In this document: in pieces, positions 1 through 5,952 of the stretch
Position numbering within the stretch: position 1 is the first letter of the stretch
Layout: the number at the start of each line of letters is the position of its first letter
Assembly: GCA_027365375.1 (NCBI GenBank)
Contig: DAHXNM010000130.1
Location: 1-16,886, forward strand
Source: Ferrimicrobium sp.
Lineage (GTDB): Bacteria > Actinomycetota > Acidimicrobiia > Acidimicrobiales > Acidimicrobiaceae
DNA length: 16,886 bases
Reading direction: 5' to 3'
Position numbers and translations under genes: made by a program
The notes under the pieces: generated by a model
Seen by the model: only the letters and a program-made list of their open reading frames with translations
Databases searched by the model: none
What the model was told of the DNA's origin: nothing

Positions 1-51
1 GAGGGTTTTATCGGTTTTCTTGTCAAAACGGTCTCGTTGCCCCTCGTTGTC

Positions 52-66
52 TGCTAATTTACGCTT
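52..66 (+). promoter_or_regulatory. Putative extended -10 promoter giving a leaderless mihF mRNA
   Basis: An extended -10 box (TGC followed by TAATTT at 55-60) ends six bases before the ATG of mihF. No Shine-Dalgarno sequence lies between them. A transcription start the usual 6-7 bases after the -10 would fall on or next to the A of the start codon, so the mRNA may be leaderless. No good -35 box is visible at the right distance; TTGTCA at 20-25 is too far upstream. Inference from spacing only. Confidence 0.4.
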
Positions 67-387
67 ATGCCATTGCCACCACAATTGACGCCAGAACAGA
101 GGGCCGCCGCACTTGCAAAGGGTGCAGAGGCGAGGAGAGCCCGTGCTGAGGTGAAGGAACGCCTGAAGTTGGGGAGTCTATCGCTGACCGCGTTGCTCGC
201 CGAAGCCGAGAAGGATGAGATCGTAGGGAGGATGAAGGTGCTTTCAGTACTCGAGTCGCTTCCTGGGATCGGCAAGGTCAAGGCTCGTAGGATTATGGAG
301 GAGATCGGCATAGCTGATACTCGTCGAGTCCAGGGGCTTGGAGCTGTCCAACGCAAGCGTCTTCTCGAGGAGACTGAGCGTCACTGA
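67..387 (+). CDS. mihF: Integration host factor, actinobacterial type (mIHF)
   Basis: This 106-residue basic protein matches the actinobacterial mIHF family, small nucleoid-associated proteins that bind DNA, bend it and support site-specific recombination and chromosome compaction. The N-terminal half is a charged helix rich in Ala, Arg and Glu (PEQRAAALAKGAEARRARAE). The C-terminal half carries the helix-hairpin-helix signature LPGIGKVKARRIMEEIGI at about residues 65-82, followed by RRVQGLGAVQRKRLLEE. The length is normal for the family. The ATG is preferred because the family N-terminus begins here and a likely -10 box lies just upstream. The gene heads the gmk-rpoZ-coaBC-metK cluster, as in many actinobacteria, and its TGA stop overlaps the proposed CTG start of gmk. 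The family assignment is firm; the leaderless expression is inferred. Confidence 0.93.
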   Translation: MPLPPQLTPEQRAAALAKGAEARRARAEVKERLKLGSLSLTALLAEAEKDEIVGRMKVLSVLESLPGIGKVKARRIMEEIGIADTRRVQGLGAVQRKRLLEETERH

Positions 388-935
388 CCGTTGTCCTCTG
401 CGGCCCCGGTGGGGTCGGAAAGGGAACGATTGCTAGTGAGGTCGTGACCCGGCTTCCCTGCCTGTCTCTTTCGCGGTCGTGGACCACGAGGGAGCGTCGG
501 GTTGGGGAGTCCGTCCAGGCCTACACCTTCGTGAGTCGTGAGCGTTTCGCCTCGGCTATCGATGCTGGATTCTTCCTCGAGTGGGAGGAGTTTGGAGGAT
601 ACCTCTATGGAACTCCTCGGACACCTCCTGAGGATGGTCGAGTGCTGCTCTTGGAGATCGACGCCAAAGGGGCACGTACCGTCCGAGGACTGGAGCCTTC
701 AGCGCTGATCATTGGCCTAGAGCCACCTTCGCTCGATACACTACGCGATCGTATGCTAAAACGAGGGGATGACCCAGATCATATTGCAAGGCGGCTCGCC
801 ATTGCAGCCGATGAGATGGGTATTGCTCGTAGTGTCGCCGACAACGTGGTAGTCAACAACGATTTGGACGTCAGTGTTGCTGAGGTAGTCAGCCTGATCG
901 AGGAATGGTTGGCCAGAAGGTTGCCAACTGAGTGA
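384..935 (+). CDS. gmk: Guanylate kinase with CTG start
   Basis: Guanylate kinase phosphorylates GMP to GDP with ATP in the cytoplasm. From a CTG at 384 the product is 183 residues. It starts TVVLCGPGGVGKGT, the P-loop, at residues 2-15. The GMP-binding and lid motifs follow: TTRERRVGE then YTFVS, FLEWEEFGGYLYGTPR, VLLLEIDAKGARTVR, and MLKRGDDPDHIARRL. The usual length for the family is about 185-210. An in-frame stop at 375-377 prevents any earlier start, and the only codons before the P-loop are GCG, TCA and CTG. The first ATG/GTG/TTG is the GTG at 444, which would delete the ATP-binding loop. The CTG overlaps the mihF TGA as CTGA, like a classic ATGA coupling, with GAGGAG at 367-372 as a somewhat distant ribosome binding site. 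Function is firm; the CTG start is a strong inference. Confidence 0.9.
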   Translation: MTVVLCGPGGVGKGTIASEVVTRLPCLSLSRSWTTRERRVGESVQAYTFVSRERFASAIDAGFFLEWEEFGGYLYGTPRTPPEDGRVLLLEIDAKGARTVRGLEPSALIIGLEPPSLDTLRDRMLKRGDDPDHIARRLAIAADEMGIARSVADNVVVNNDLDVSVAEVVSLIEEWLARRLPTE

Positions 936-974
936 CTCCGTATCGAGTGACTCCGTATCGAGTGACTCATTATC
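930..974 (+). repeat. Three tandem copies of a 15-bp unit across the gmk stop
   Basis: The unit GAGTGACTCCGTATC occurs at 930-944 and 945-959 without change, and at 960-974 as GAGTGACTCATTATC with two differences. The unit is a multiple of three and lies in the gmk frame, so every copy presents an in-frame TGA (933, 948, 963). The first copy contains the real gmk stop. It is probably a replication-slippage expansion. Confidence 0.9.
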
Positions 975-1253
975 CTGGCAGGAAGCTCGGGGTGCAGCTC
1001 CTCTCGCTAGCTCCTCGCCCCCTTCCAGATCTACGCTCTGATCGTTCGCCTGTCACACCTCCAGGTGATCAAGTGGGTCGACAGTTTTCGACCTGAGGAC
1101 GCCGAGGCTACCACCTCCGATGATCTCTGTCCCTGGGTGAGGATGCAAGTCGTCGTCGATCAACTAGAATTGGCGCAGGGTGTAAGCCGTTTGTTGGCGG
1201 CCCGGCCGTCGTGCTTAGGGTTCGACGGAATTTAATACGATGAGGAGCCAGCT
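975..1253. other. Gap between gmk and rpoZ, no gene seen
   Basis: I see no convincing gene between gmk and rpoZ. A perfect 6-bp hairpin (GGTCGA 1076-1081, loop of six, TCGACC 1088-1093) has no T tract, so it is not a standard terminator. TAGAAT at 1165-1170 is a reasonable -10 box, although the sequence 17 bases upstream (GATGCA) is a poor -35; it could drive rpoZ with a leader of about 75 bases. A second TAATAC at 1233-1238 is too close to the rpoZ ribosome binding site to be its promoter unless the leader is very short. Confidence 0.5.
1242..1247 (+). promoter_or_regulatory. Ribosome binding site of rpoZ
   Basis: GAGGAG lies six bases before the ATG at 1254 and supports that start over the internal ATGs at 1272 and 1278. 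Confidence 0.7.
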
Positions 1254-1541
1254 ATGGAACGTACGAGATCGATGCTGATGCCGCCGATCGAGGTTCTTCT
1301 CGAGGAGACGGGATCGAAGTTCATACTTGTATCTCTTGCTGCCAAAAGGGCCCGCCAGATCAACGAGTATCGCAGCAGGCTCGGTGATGGTCTTGGTACC
1401 CTCATTCCACCGCAGATGGAGTCGGACGCAGCAAAGTCACTCTCGCTTGCATGCGATGAGATAGCCGCTGGAAAGATCGTTCCTGAGTTTCGTGAGGAAG
1501 TAGTCGAGGAGTCGGTCGACGGCGACGACGAACCAGAGTAG
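1254..1541 (+). CDS. rpoZ: RNA polymerase omega subunit
   Basis: The omega subunit is a small component of RNA polymerase that helps fold and hold the beta-prime subunit. This 95-residue protein shows the family core in order: MPPIEVLLEETGSKFILVSLAAKRARQINEY split over residues 8-38, then GLGTLIPP, and KSLSLACDEIAAGKI near residues 62-76. The tail is acidic (EEVVEESVDGDDEPE), as is common for omega. Family members often begin close to the MPPI segment, so the first seven residues may be a short extension, but the ribosome binding site at 1242-1247 favours the ATG at 1254. The gene sits between gmk and coaBC, its usual neighbours in actinobacteria. Its 3' end probably overlaps the true start of coaBC. 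Confidence 0.93.
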   Translation: MERTRSMLMPPIEVLLEETGSKFILVSLAAKRARQINEYRSRLGDGLGTLIPPQMESDAAKSLSLACDEIAAGKIVPEFREEVVEESVDGDDEPE

Positions 1542-2736
1542 AACTCCGCCTTGGCGAGTTGTAGTACTCGTCACCGGTGGGGTAGCCGCCTTCAAATCGC
1601 TCGAGGTAATTCGTGAGCTTCTCGAGAGAGGCTACGAGGTTCGTGTGCTCCTCACTGATGCAGCCGAAAAGTTTCTCGGCTTTCAAGCCGTCGCTTCGGT
1701 AGCGCATAGCAACCCTTTACAGGCTCTCTTTGGTGACTCTCCATCTCCGCACACCGAGCTCGCAGAGTGGGCTGATCTCATTGTTGTAGTACCAGCGACG
1801 GCTGACTTTCTAGCCAAGATGGCTCATGGTATCGCTGATGACCTCGGTTCCACGCTCTTGTTGGCCTTCGATGGTCCGGTCATTGTCGCTCCTGCTATGC
1901 ACTCAGCGATGTGGGAGGCACCAGCGACTCAGCGAAACGTGACGACGCTTGTAGACGATGGTGTTCGCTTCGTTGGACCAACCGAAGGCCGTCTCGCCGG
2001 TGGTGACGTGGGTATTGGGCGTCTGGTCGATCCGTTGTGGGTCGTCGAGGCGGTTCACTATTGGCTCACACCCGGAGCAAGGTCGCTAGACGGTATCGAG
2101 CTAACCGTCTCTGCTGGTGGAACCCGTGAACCGATAGATGCGGTACGCTACATCGGAAATCGATCGAGTGGGCGTCAAGGTTGGGCGCTTGCTCAGGTCG
2201 CGGCGCTGGCAGGTGCATCAGTGCGCTGCGTGAGCACTGTAGATCCTCCCTTTCGGTCCGATCTCGTCGAGGTTGTACGCGTCGAGAGCGCCGAGGAGAT
2301 GCTTGATGCAATGAGGAAGGCACAGGCAGACGCTGATGTGCTCATCATGAGTGCCGCCGTGGCTGACTTCCGGGTAGCTGAGCCATTCGCTGGGAAGGTC
2401 AAACGAGCAGGCAAGGATCAACTTGAGCTATCGTTGGTGCCGAATCCGGATATCTTGGTTGAGCTGGTAAAACATCGCAAGCAGTCACAGGTGATCGTCG
2501 GCTTTGCCGCTGAGGTGGAAAGGCTCGAGGAGAGTGTGGCCAATAAGCTCGCCGGCAAAGGAGTCGACCTTATCGTTGGCAACAATGTCGCGGAACCAGG
2601 GTCGGAGTTTGGCTCTATGACCAACGCGGTCTATCTTCTTGACCGACTTGGTCGCGAACGTCGGATTGAGATGGCTCCAAAGACGGAGATAGCGGCCGGC
2701 ATTCTCGCGGCGATCGTCGCTCTCATCGAGGTCTAG
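1519..2736 (+). CDS. coaBC: Bifunctional phosphopantothenoylcysteine decarboxylase / phosphopantothenate-cysteine ligase; start codon unresolved
   Basis: CoaBC (Dfp) joins cysteine to 4'-phosphopantothenate using CTP, then decarboxylates the product with FMN, for coenzyme A synthesis. The CoaC half begins at about 1555 with RVVVLVTGGVAAFKS, keeps the catalytic His in HTELAEW (codon 1750), and has PAMHSAMW (about 1891) and GGDVGIGR. The CoaB half has AGGTREPIDAVRYIGNRSSG (CTP site), SAAVADF, NPDIL, VGFAAE and KGVDLIVGNN. The first standard start codon is the GTG at 1645, which would remove the FMN-binding N-terminus. No ATG, GTG or TTG exists between the in-frame stop at 1501 and 1645. The best alternative is ACG at 1519, seven bases after GAGGAG (1506-1511), giving an N-terminus MATTNQSRTPPW ahead of the core. 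A sequencing frameshift is the other option. Function is firm, the 5' end is not. Confidence 0.88.
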   Translation, partial: TATTNQSRTPPWRVVVLVTGGVAAFKSLEVIRELLERGYEVRVLLTDAAEKFLGFQAVASVAHSNPLQALFGDSPSPHTELAEWADLIVVVPATADFLAKMAHGIADDLGSTLLLAFDGPVIVAPAMHSAMWEAPATQRNVTTLVDDGVRFVGPTEGRLAGGDVGIGRLVDPLWVVEAVHYWLTPGARSLDGIELTVSAGGTREPIDAVRYIGNRSSGRQGWALAQVAALAGASVRCVSTVDPPFRSDLVEVVRVESAEEMLDAMRKAQADADVLIMSAAVADFRVAEPFAGKVKRAGKDQLELSLVPNPDILVELVKHRKQSQVIVGFAAEVERLEESVANKLAGKGVDLIVGNNVAEPGSEFGSMTNAVYLLDRLGRERRIEMAPKTEIAAGILAAIVALIEV

Positions 2737-2769
2737 ACTAAGACCCTATCTGCAAACGTTGGGAGAAAT

Positions 2770-3957
2770 ATGCGTTCTTACCTCTTTACTTCTGAGTCGG
2801 TTACCGAGGGACACCCAGACAAAATGGCAGATCAGATCTCTGACGCCATCCTCGATGAGATCCTTGCTCAGGATCCAATCTCCAGGGTAGCGTGCGAGAC
2901 CCTGCTCACCACTGGCCTCGTTGTGGTCGCTGGAGAGATCACTACCGAAGGCTACGTCGATATCCCGAAGATCGTGAGACGCACGATCTGTGATATTGGC
3001 TACGACAATGAGAGCTACGGCTTCGATGGTAATACCTGTGGGGTTGTCGTCTCGTTGGATGAACAGTCGCGAGATATCGCCAATGGCGTCCTGACCGCCT
3101 ATGAGACTCGGGCTGGACAGGGTGACCCACTCTCTTCGCTAGGCGCAGGGGATCAGGGGATGATGTTTGGTTTTGCGTGTGATGAGACCCCCGATCTGAT
3201 GCCACTGCCTATCTGGGTTGCTCATCGACTCGCCCAACGCTTGACAGAGGTGCGGCGTGCCGGACTCCTTCCTTACCTGCGTCCTGACGGCAAGACCCAG
3301 GTAACGGTGGAGTACGAGGGGTACCGCCCGGTGCGTATCGACAAGGTGCTTATCTCCACTCAACACCAGGCTGGGATCGATTTGGAGACCCTGCTGAAGC
3401 CTGATCTGACCTCGATCGTGATCGAACCGATGCTGCCTCGTACCATCGATGTAAGCGGGTTAGAGGTACTGACGAATCCGACCGGTAGGTTCGAGATCGG
3501 CGGCCCGCATGCCGACACTGGCCTCACCGGCCGCAAGATCATCGTTGATACATACGGCGGGGCAGCTCGCCATGGTGGTGGAGCCTTCTCCGGCAAGGAC
3601 CCCTCCAAGGTTGATCGGTCGGCAGCCTACGCCGCTCGATGGGTGGCAAAACATGTCGTTGCCTCGGGCGCGGCTAGTCGGTGTGAGGTCCAGATAGCCT
3701 ACGCGATCGGGGTGGCACACCCGGTCTCTATCATGGTCGATACCTTCGGCACCGAGGTTGTAGATCCTGCCAAGATCGAGGCGGCGATTCTCACTATCTT
3801 CGATCTTCGACCAGCCGCCATCATCGAGGCCTTGGACCTTCGGCGACCTGTCTATAGAAGGACAGCGGCTTACGGCCATTTTGGCAGATCCTCGAGTGGT
3901 TTTACCTGGGAGGAGACGACTCGGTTGGAGCCCTTCAAGGCGGAGCTTGGCCTCTAA
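2770..3957 (+). CDS. metK: S-adenosylmethionine synthase
   Basis: MetK makes S-adenosylmethionine from methionine and ATP in the cytoplasm. The 395-residue product has normal length and all three domains. It shows FTSESVTEGHPDKMADQIS at residues 6-24 (ATP-binding His and Asp), the hallmark GAGDQGMMFG, PDGKTQVTVEY, and the glycine-rich GGGAFSGKDPSKVDRS that closes the active site. The ATG is preceded by GGGAGA at 2761-2766 with three bases between, a close but workable ribosome binding site. The gene follows coaBC after 33 bases, too short for a SAM riboswitch, and I see none. The start of priA lies inside its last codons, suggesting translational coupling. The assignment is very secure. Confidence 0.97.
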   Translation: MRSYLFTSESVTEGHPDKMADQISDAILDEILAQDPISRVACETLLTTGLVVVAGEITTEGYVDIPKIVRRTICDIGYDNESYGFDGNTCGVVVSLDEQSRDIANGVLTAYETRAGQGDPLSSLGAGDQGMMFGFACDETPDLMPLPIWVAHRLAQRLTEVRRAGLLPYLRPDGKTQVTVEYEGYRPVRIDKVLISTQHQAGIDLETLLKPDLTSIVIEPMLPRTIDVSGLEVLTNPTGRFEIGGPHADTGLTGRKIIVDTYGGAARHGGGAFSGKDPSKVDRSAAYAARWVAKHVVASGAASRCEVQIAYAIGVAHPVSIMVDTFGTEVVDPAKIEAAILTIFDLRPAAIIEALDLRRPVYRRTAAYGHFGRSSSGFTWEETTRLEPFKAELGL

Positions 3958-5824
3958 CGTTGTCGTCGACGTCGTCGTCGAGATTATAGGACGCCCCGGA
4001 CCTTACCGCTATCGATGGCCAGAGATCCTAGCCACTCCTCGCTTGGGCGACGAGGTCATTGTGCCGCTGCAGACGAGACGAATCGCTGCGTGGGTGATAT
4101 CGATCTCGACCGACGAAGAGGTGGTGGAGCTCAAGGAGGTTCTTCGTTGTCGAAGGCGGGCTGTCCATGAGCGGCTAGTCCAGCTCTCGATACTTGCCTC
4201 TCGTTGGTACGTCTGCTCTCCCGTCTACTTTTTGCGCAAGACCCGGAGTCCTCGGGTTCGAGATGCTGCGCTTGTGGACACTGATCGAGTGGTCAGAGTG
4301 CACGACCAGGATGGAGATGGCCAGCAGGTGGTCAGTGGTGAGAACGCACTCGATCGTGTTCGGCCCCCGGAGAGGGTTGTCGGCTGTGGTCAGGGCGAAG
4401 ATGAGTCGTGGTGGCCGCCGAGGCTTGCCCCCCTGGATCTCATCTGGCACTCGATGGGGGTGAGCTCCATCGATACCGCGGTTGGCTATGTCCGTGATCA
4501 CCTAGATTCCTACGGCATCGTCATCTGCCCAACCTCGCGCCAGCGCGAACGGTTGCTGCTGGCACTCACCCAGGCTGGGTTGCAGGCCGGTGATGCTGAG
4601 GCCAACTGGGTGGAGATCGCCAAAGGAACCGTCAAGGTGGTGGTCGCGAGTCGTTTCGGCGCCTTTGCCCCCTTGCCAGAGGTTGATTACCTATTGGTGC
4701 TCGATCCGGCTGATCCCAGTATGCGAGAGCAATCGGCACCATGCGCGGATGGGCTCGAGGTAGCTCGTCTGCGCGCAAGCTTAGAGGGCGTACGTGTGAC
4801 GGTGGTGACCGCCGCGCCTCCGCTCGCCGTCGCTGCCAACGCGAGGGTCTATCGTGAGCCGTTCGGGGTGGAGTCTGGGCGCTGGCCAAGGTTTGATCTT
4901 GTTCGGCTGGCAGAGCTCGACCCTAATCGCGGCATCGTTGGGGCGATTCTTGATCGTGGTCTTGGCCGAGATCGTTCGCGACGTTTGGCGGTGATCTTAC
5001 CGAGCGCAGGCTGGCGTGGTTGGCTGCGCTGTCAGGCGTGTCACACTCTACAGCGGTGCCCCAACTGCAACATCCAGCTCGCTCCGCTGAACCTCAACGT
5101 TTCACATCCTGGATTGAGCGAACGACTCGCACTGGTACGCCACGGCATGGTCGCTGATGTGATGTGCTGCCCTCGCTGCAGCGAGCGCTTCCCACTGCGC
5201 TGTTTGAAGTGTGCAGGCCGAAAGGTAACGGCGACGGCGCTGTCAGCTGCGCGTGTGCATGCGCTTTTGGCAGGAGCGGTGACCGCCAATGTAGAGCTGG
5301 TCACAGGTGATAGTGACCCCGCACCCGATTGGCAAGTCGTGGTTGGTGGGTATGGTTTGCTCGATAGAATCGACGAGACGAGCGTGGTGGCACTGCTTAA
5401 CGTGGAGCAATTCCACGGTGTCTCGTCGCTCGAGGGCCTTGCTCTTGCACTCTATTATTGCAACCGCGCAGCATCGATCAGCGAGCAGGTGCTCGTCTTG
5501 ACCGATGGATCAGACGACCATCTGCTGACAGGTCTTGAGTCACGGAACCTTCGCGTTCTCTATCGGAGAGAGCTGACGTCTCGCCAGCGGCTTGGGCTTC
5601 CTCCATCGAAGGCTATCGCCAGAGTGAGTGGATTGCACGCGCGCGAGCTTGTGGATGCACAGCCAGCCGCCTTGTTCGAGGGCATCGAGGTGATCACCGA
5701 ATCGGATTCAAGCTGTCTCTTTGTCGCTAGCGATAGCGTTGAGCTGCATGAACGCCTCGCGCAGGGGAGATGGCCAACCGACAGTCGTCTCTGCCGTTTC
5801 TCCTTTGATCCGGTTGAGTTGTGA
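3947..5824 (+). CDS. priA: PriA-like replication restart protein without helicase motifs
   Basis: PriA recognises stalled forks and helps reload the replisome. From TTG at 3947 the product is 625 residues and begins ASNVVVDVVVEIIGRPGPYRYRW, the PriA 3'-DNA-binding domain start (VxVDVPL...FDY in the family). The TTG overlaps the metK end by 11 bases and has AAGG at 3937-3940 six bases upstream. All eight zinc-binding cysteines are present as four CxxC pairs: 362/365, 371/374, 408/411 and 419/422. The helicase core is eroded. The Walker A loop (GVTGSGKT) reads IWHSMGVSSIDTAVGY, the DEEH box reads LDPADPSM, and motif III reads VVTAAPPLA. HAMAP treats the actinobacterial PriA group as lacking detectable helicase domains, and this fits that group. 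It probably acts as a structural loader rather than a motor. An upstream ATG at 3881 is in frame but lies inside metK. Confidence 0.85.
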   Translation: MASNVVVDVVVEIIGRPGPYRYRWPEILATPRLGDEVIVPLQTRRIAAWVISISTDEEVVELKEVLRCRRRAVHERLVQLSILASRWYVCSPVYFLRKTRSPRVRDAALVDTDRVVRVHDQDGDGQQVVSGENALDRVRPPERVVGCGQGEDESWWPPRLAPLDLIWHSMGVSSIDTAVGYVRDHLDSYGIVICPTSRQRERLLLALTQAGLQAGDAEANWVEIAKGTVKVVVASRFGAFAPLPEVDYLLVLDPADPSMREQSAPCADGLEVARLRASLEGVRVTVVTAAPPLAVAANARVYREPFGVESGRWPRFDLVRLAELDPNRGIVGAILDRGLGRDRSRRLAVILPSAGWRGWLRCQACHTLQRCPNCNIQLAPLNLNVSHPGLSERLALVRHGMVADVMCCPRCSERFPLRCLKCAGRKVTATALSAARVHALLAGAVTANVELVTGDSDPAPDWQVVVGGYGLLDRIDETSVVALLNVEQFHGVSSLEGLALALYYCNRAASISEQVLVLTDGSDDHLLTGLESRNLRVLYRRELTSRQRLGLPPSKAIARVSGLHARELVDAQPAALFEGIEVITESDSSCLFVASDSVELHERLAQGRWPTDSRLCRFSFDPVEL

Positions 5825-5879
5825 GAAGTCTGAAGGTTTTCGGTATACAGATAGCCTCTGAAGCAGGAACTAGATTCAT

Positions 5880-5904
5880 GTTTAGGCGGGTGCAACCGCT
5901 AAAC
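5880..5904. promoter_or_regulatory. Imperfect palindrome / hairpin upstream of the SCO fusion gene
   Basis: The left arm GTTTAG (5880-5885), a bulged G, and CGG (5887-5889) pair with CCG (5896-5898) and CTAAAC (5899-5904) around a six-base loop: nine base pairs with one bulge. It lies about 50 bases before the start codon, just after a possible -10 box TAGATT at 5871-5876. No T tract follows, so it is not a normal terminator. It could be an operator or a leader hairpin. Confidence 0.55.
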
Positions 5905-5937
5905 TGGCGTCGTTGGCGGCTGATGCCGCAGGTGTGC

Positions 5938-5944
5938 GAAGGAG
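5938..5944 (+). promoter_or_regulatory. Ribosome binding site of the SCO fusion gene
   Basis: GAAGGAG sits eight bases before the ATG at 5953 and supports that start. Without it the second in-frame ATG at 5962 would be a rival. Confidence 0.7.
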
Positions 5945-5952
5945 TGTAAGAG

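Noticed and set aside
444..935. GTG at 444 as the gmk start
   Set aside because: It would delete the P-loop GPGGVGKGT, which is encoded just upstream in the same open frame.
1076..1093. Hairpin between gmk and rpoZ as an intrinsic terminator
   Set aside because: The stem has only six pairs and no T tract follows.
2737..2769. SAM riboswitch upstream of metK
   Set aside because: Only 33 bases separate coaBC from metK, too short for any SAM riboswitch.
3881..3946. ATG at 3881 as the priA start
   Set aside because: It lies well inside metK and the added residues (Arg-rich) look like a shadow of metK; TTG at 3947 matches the family start.
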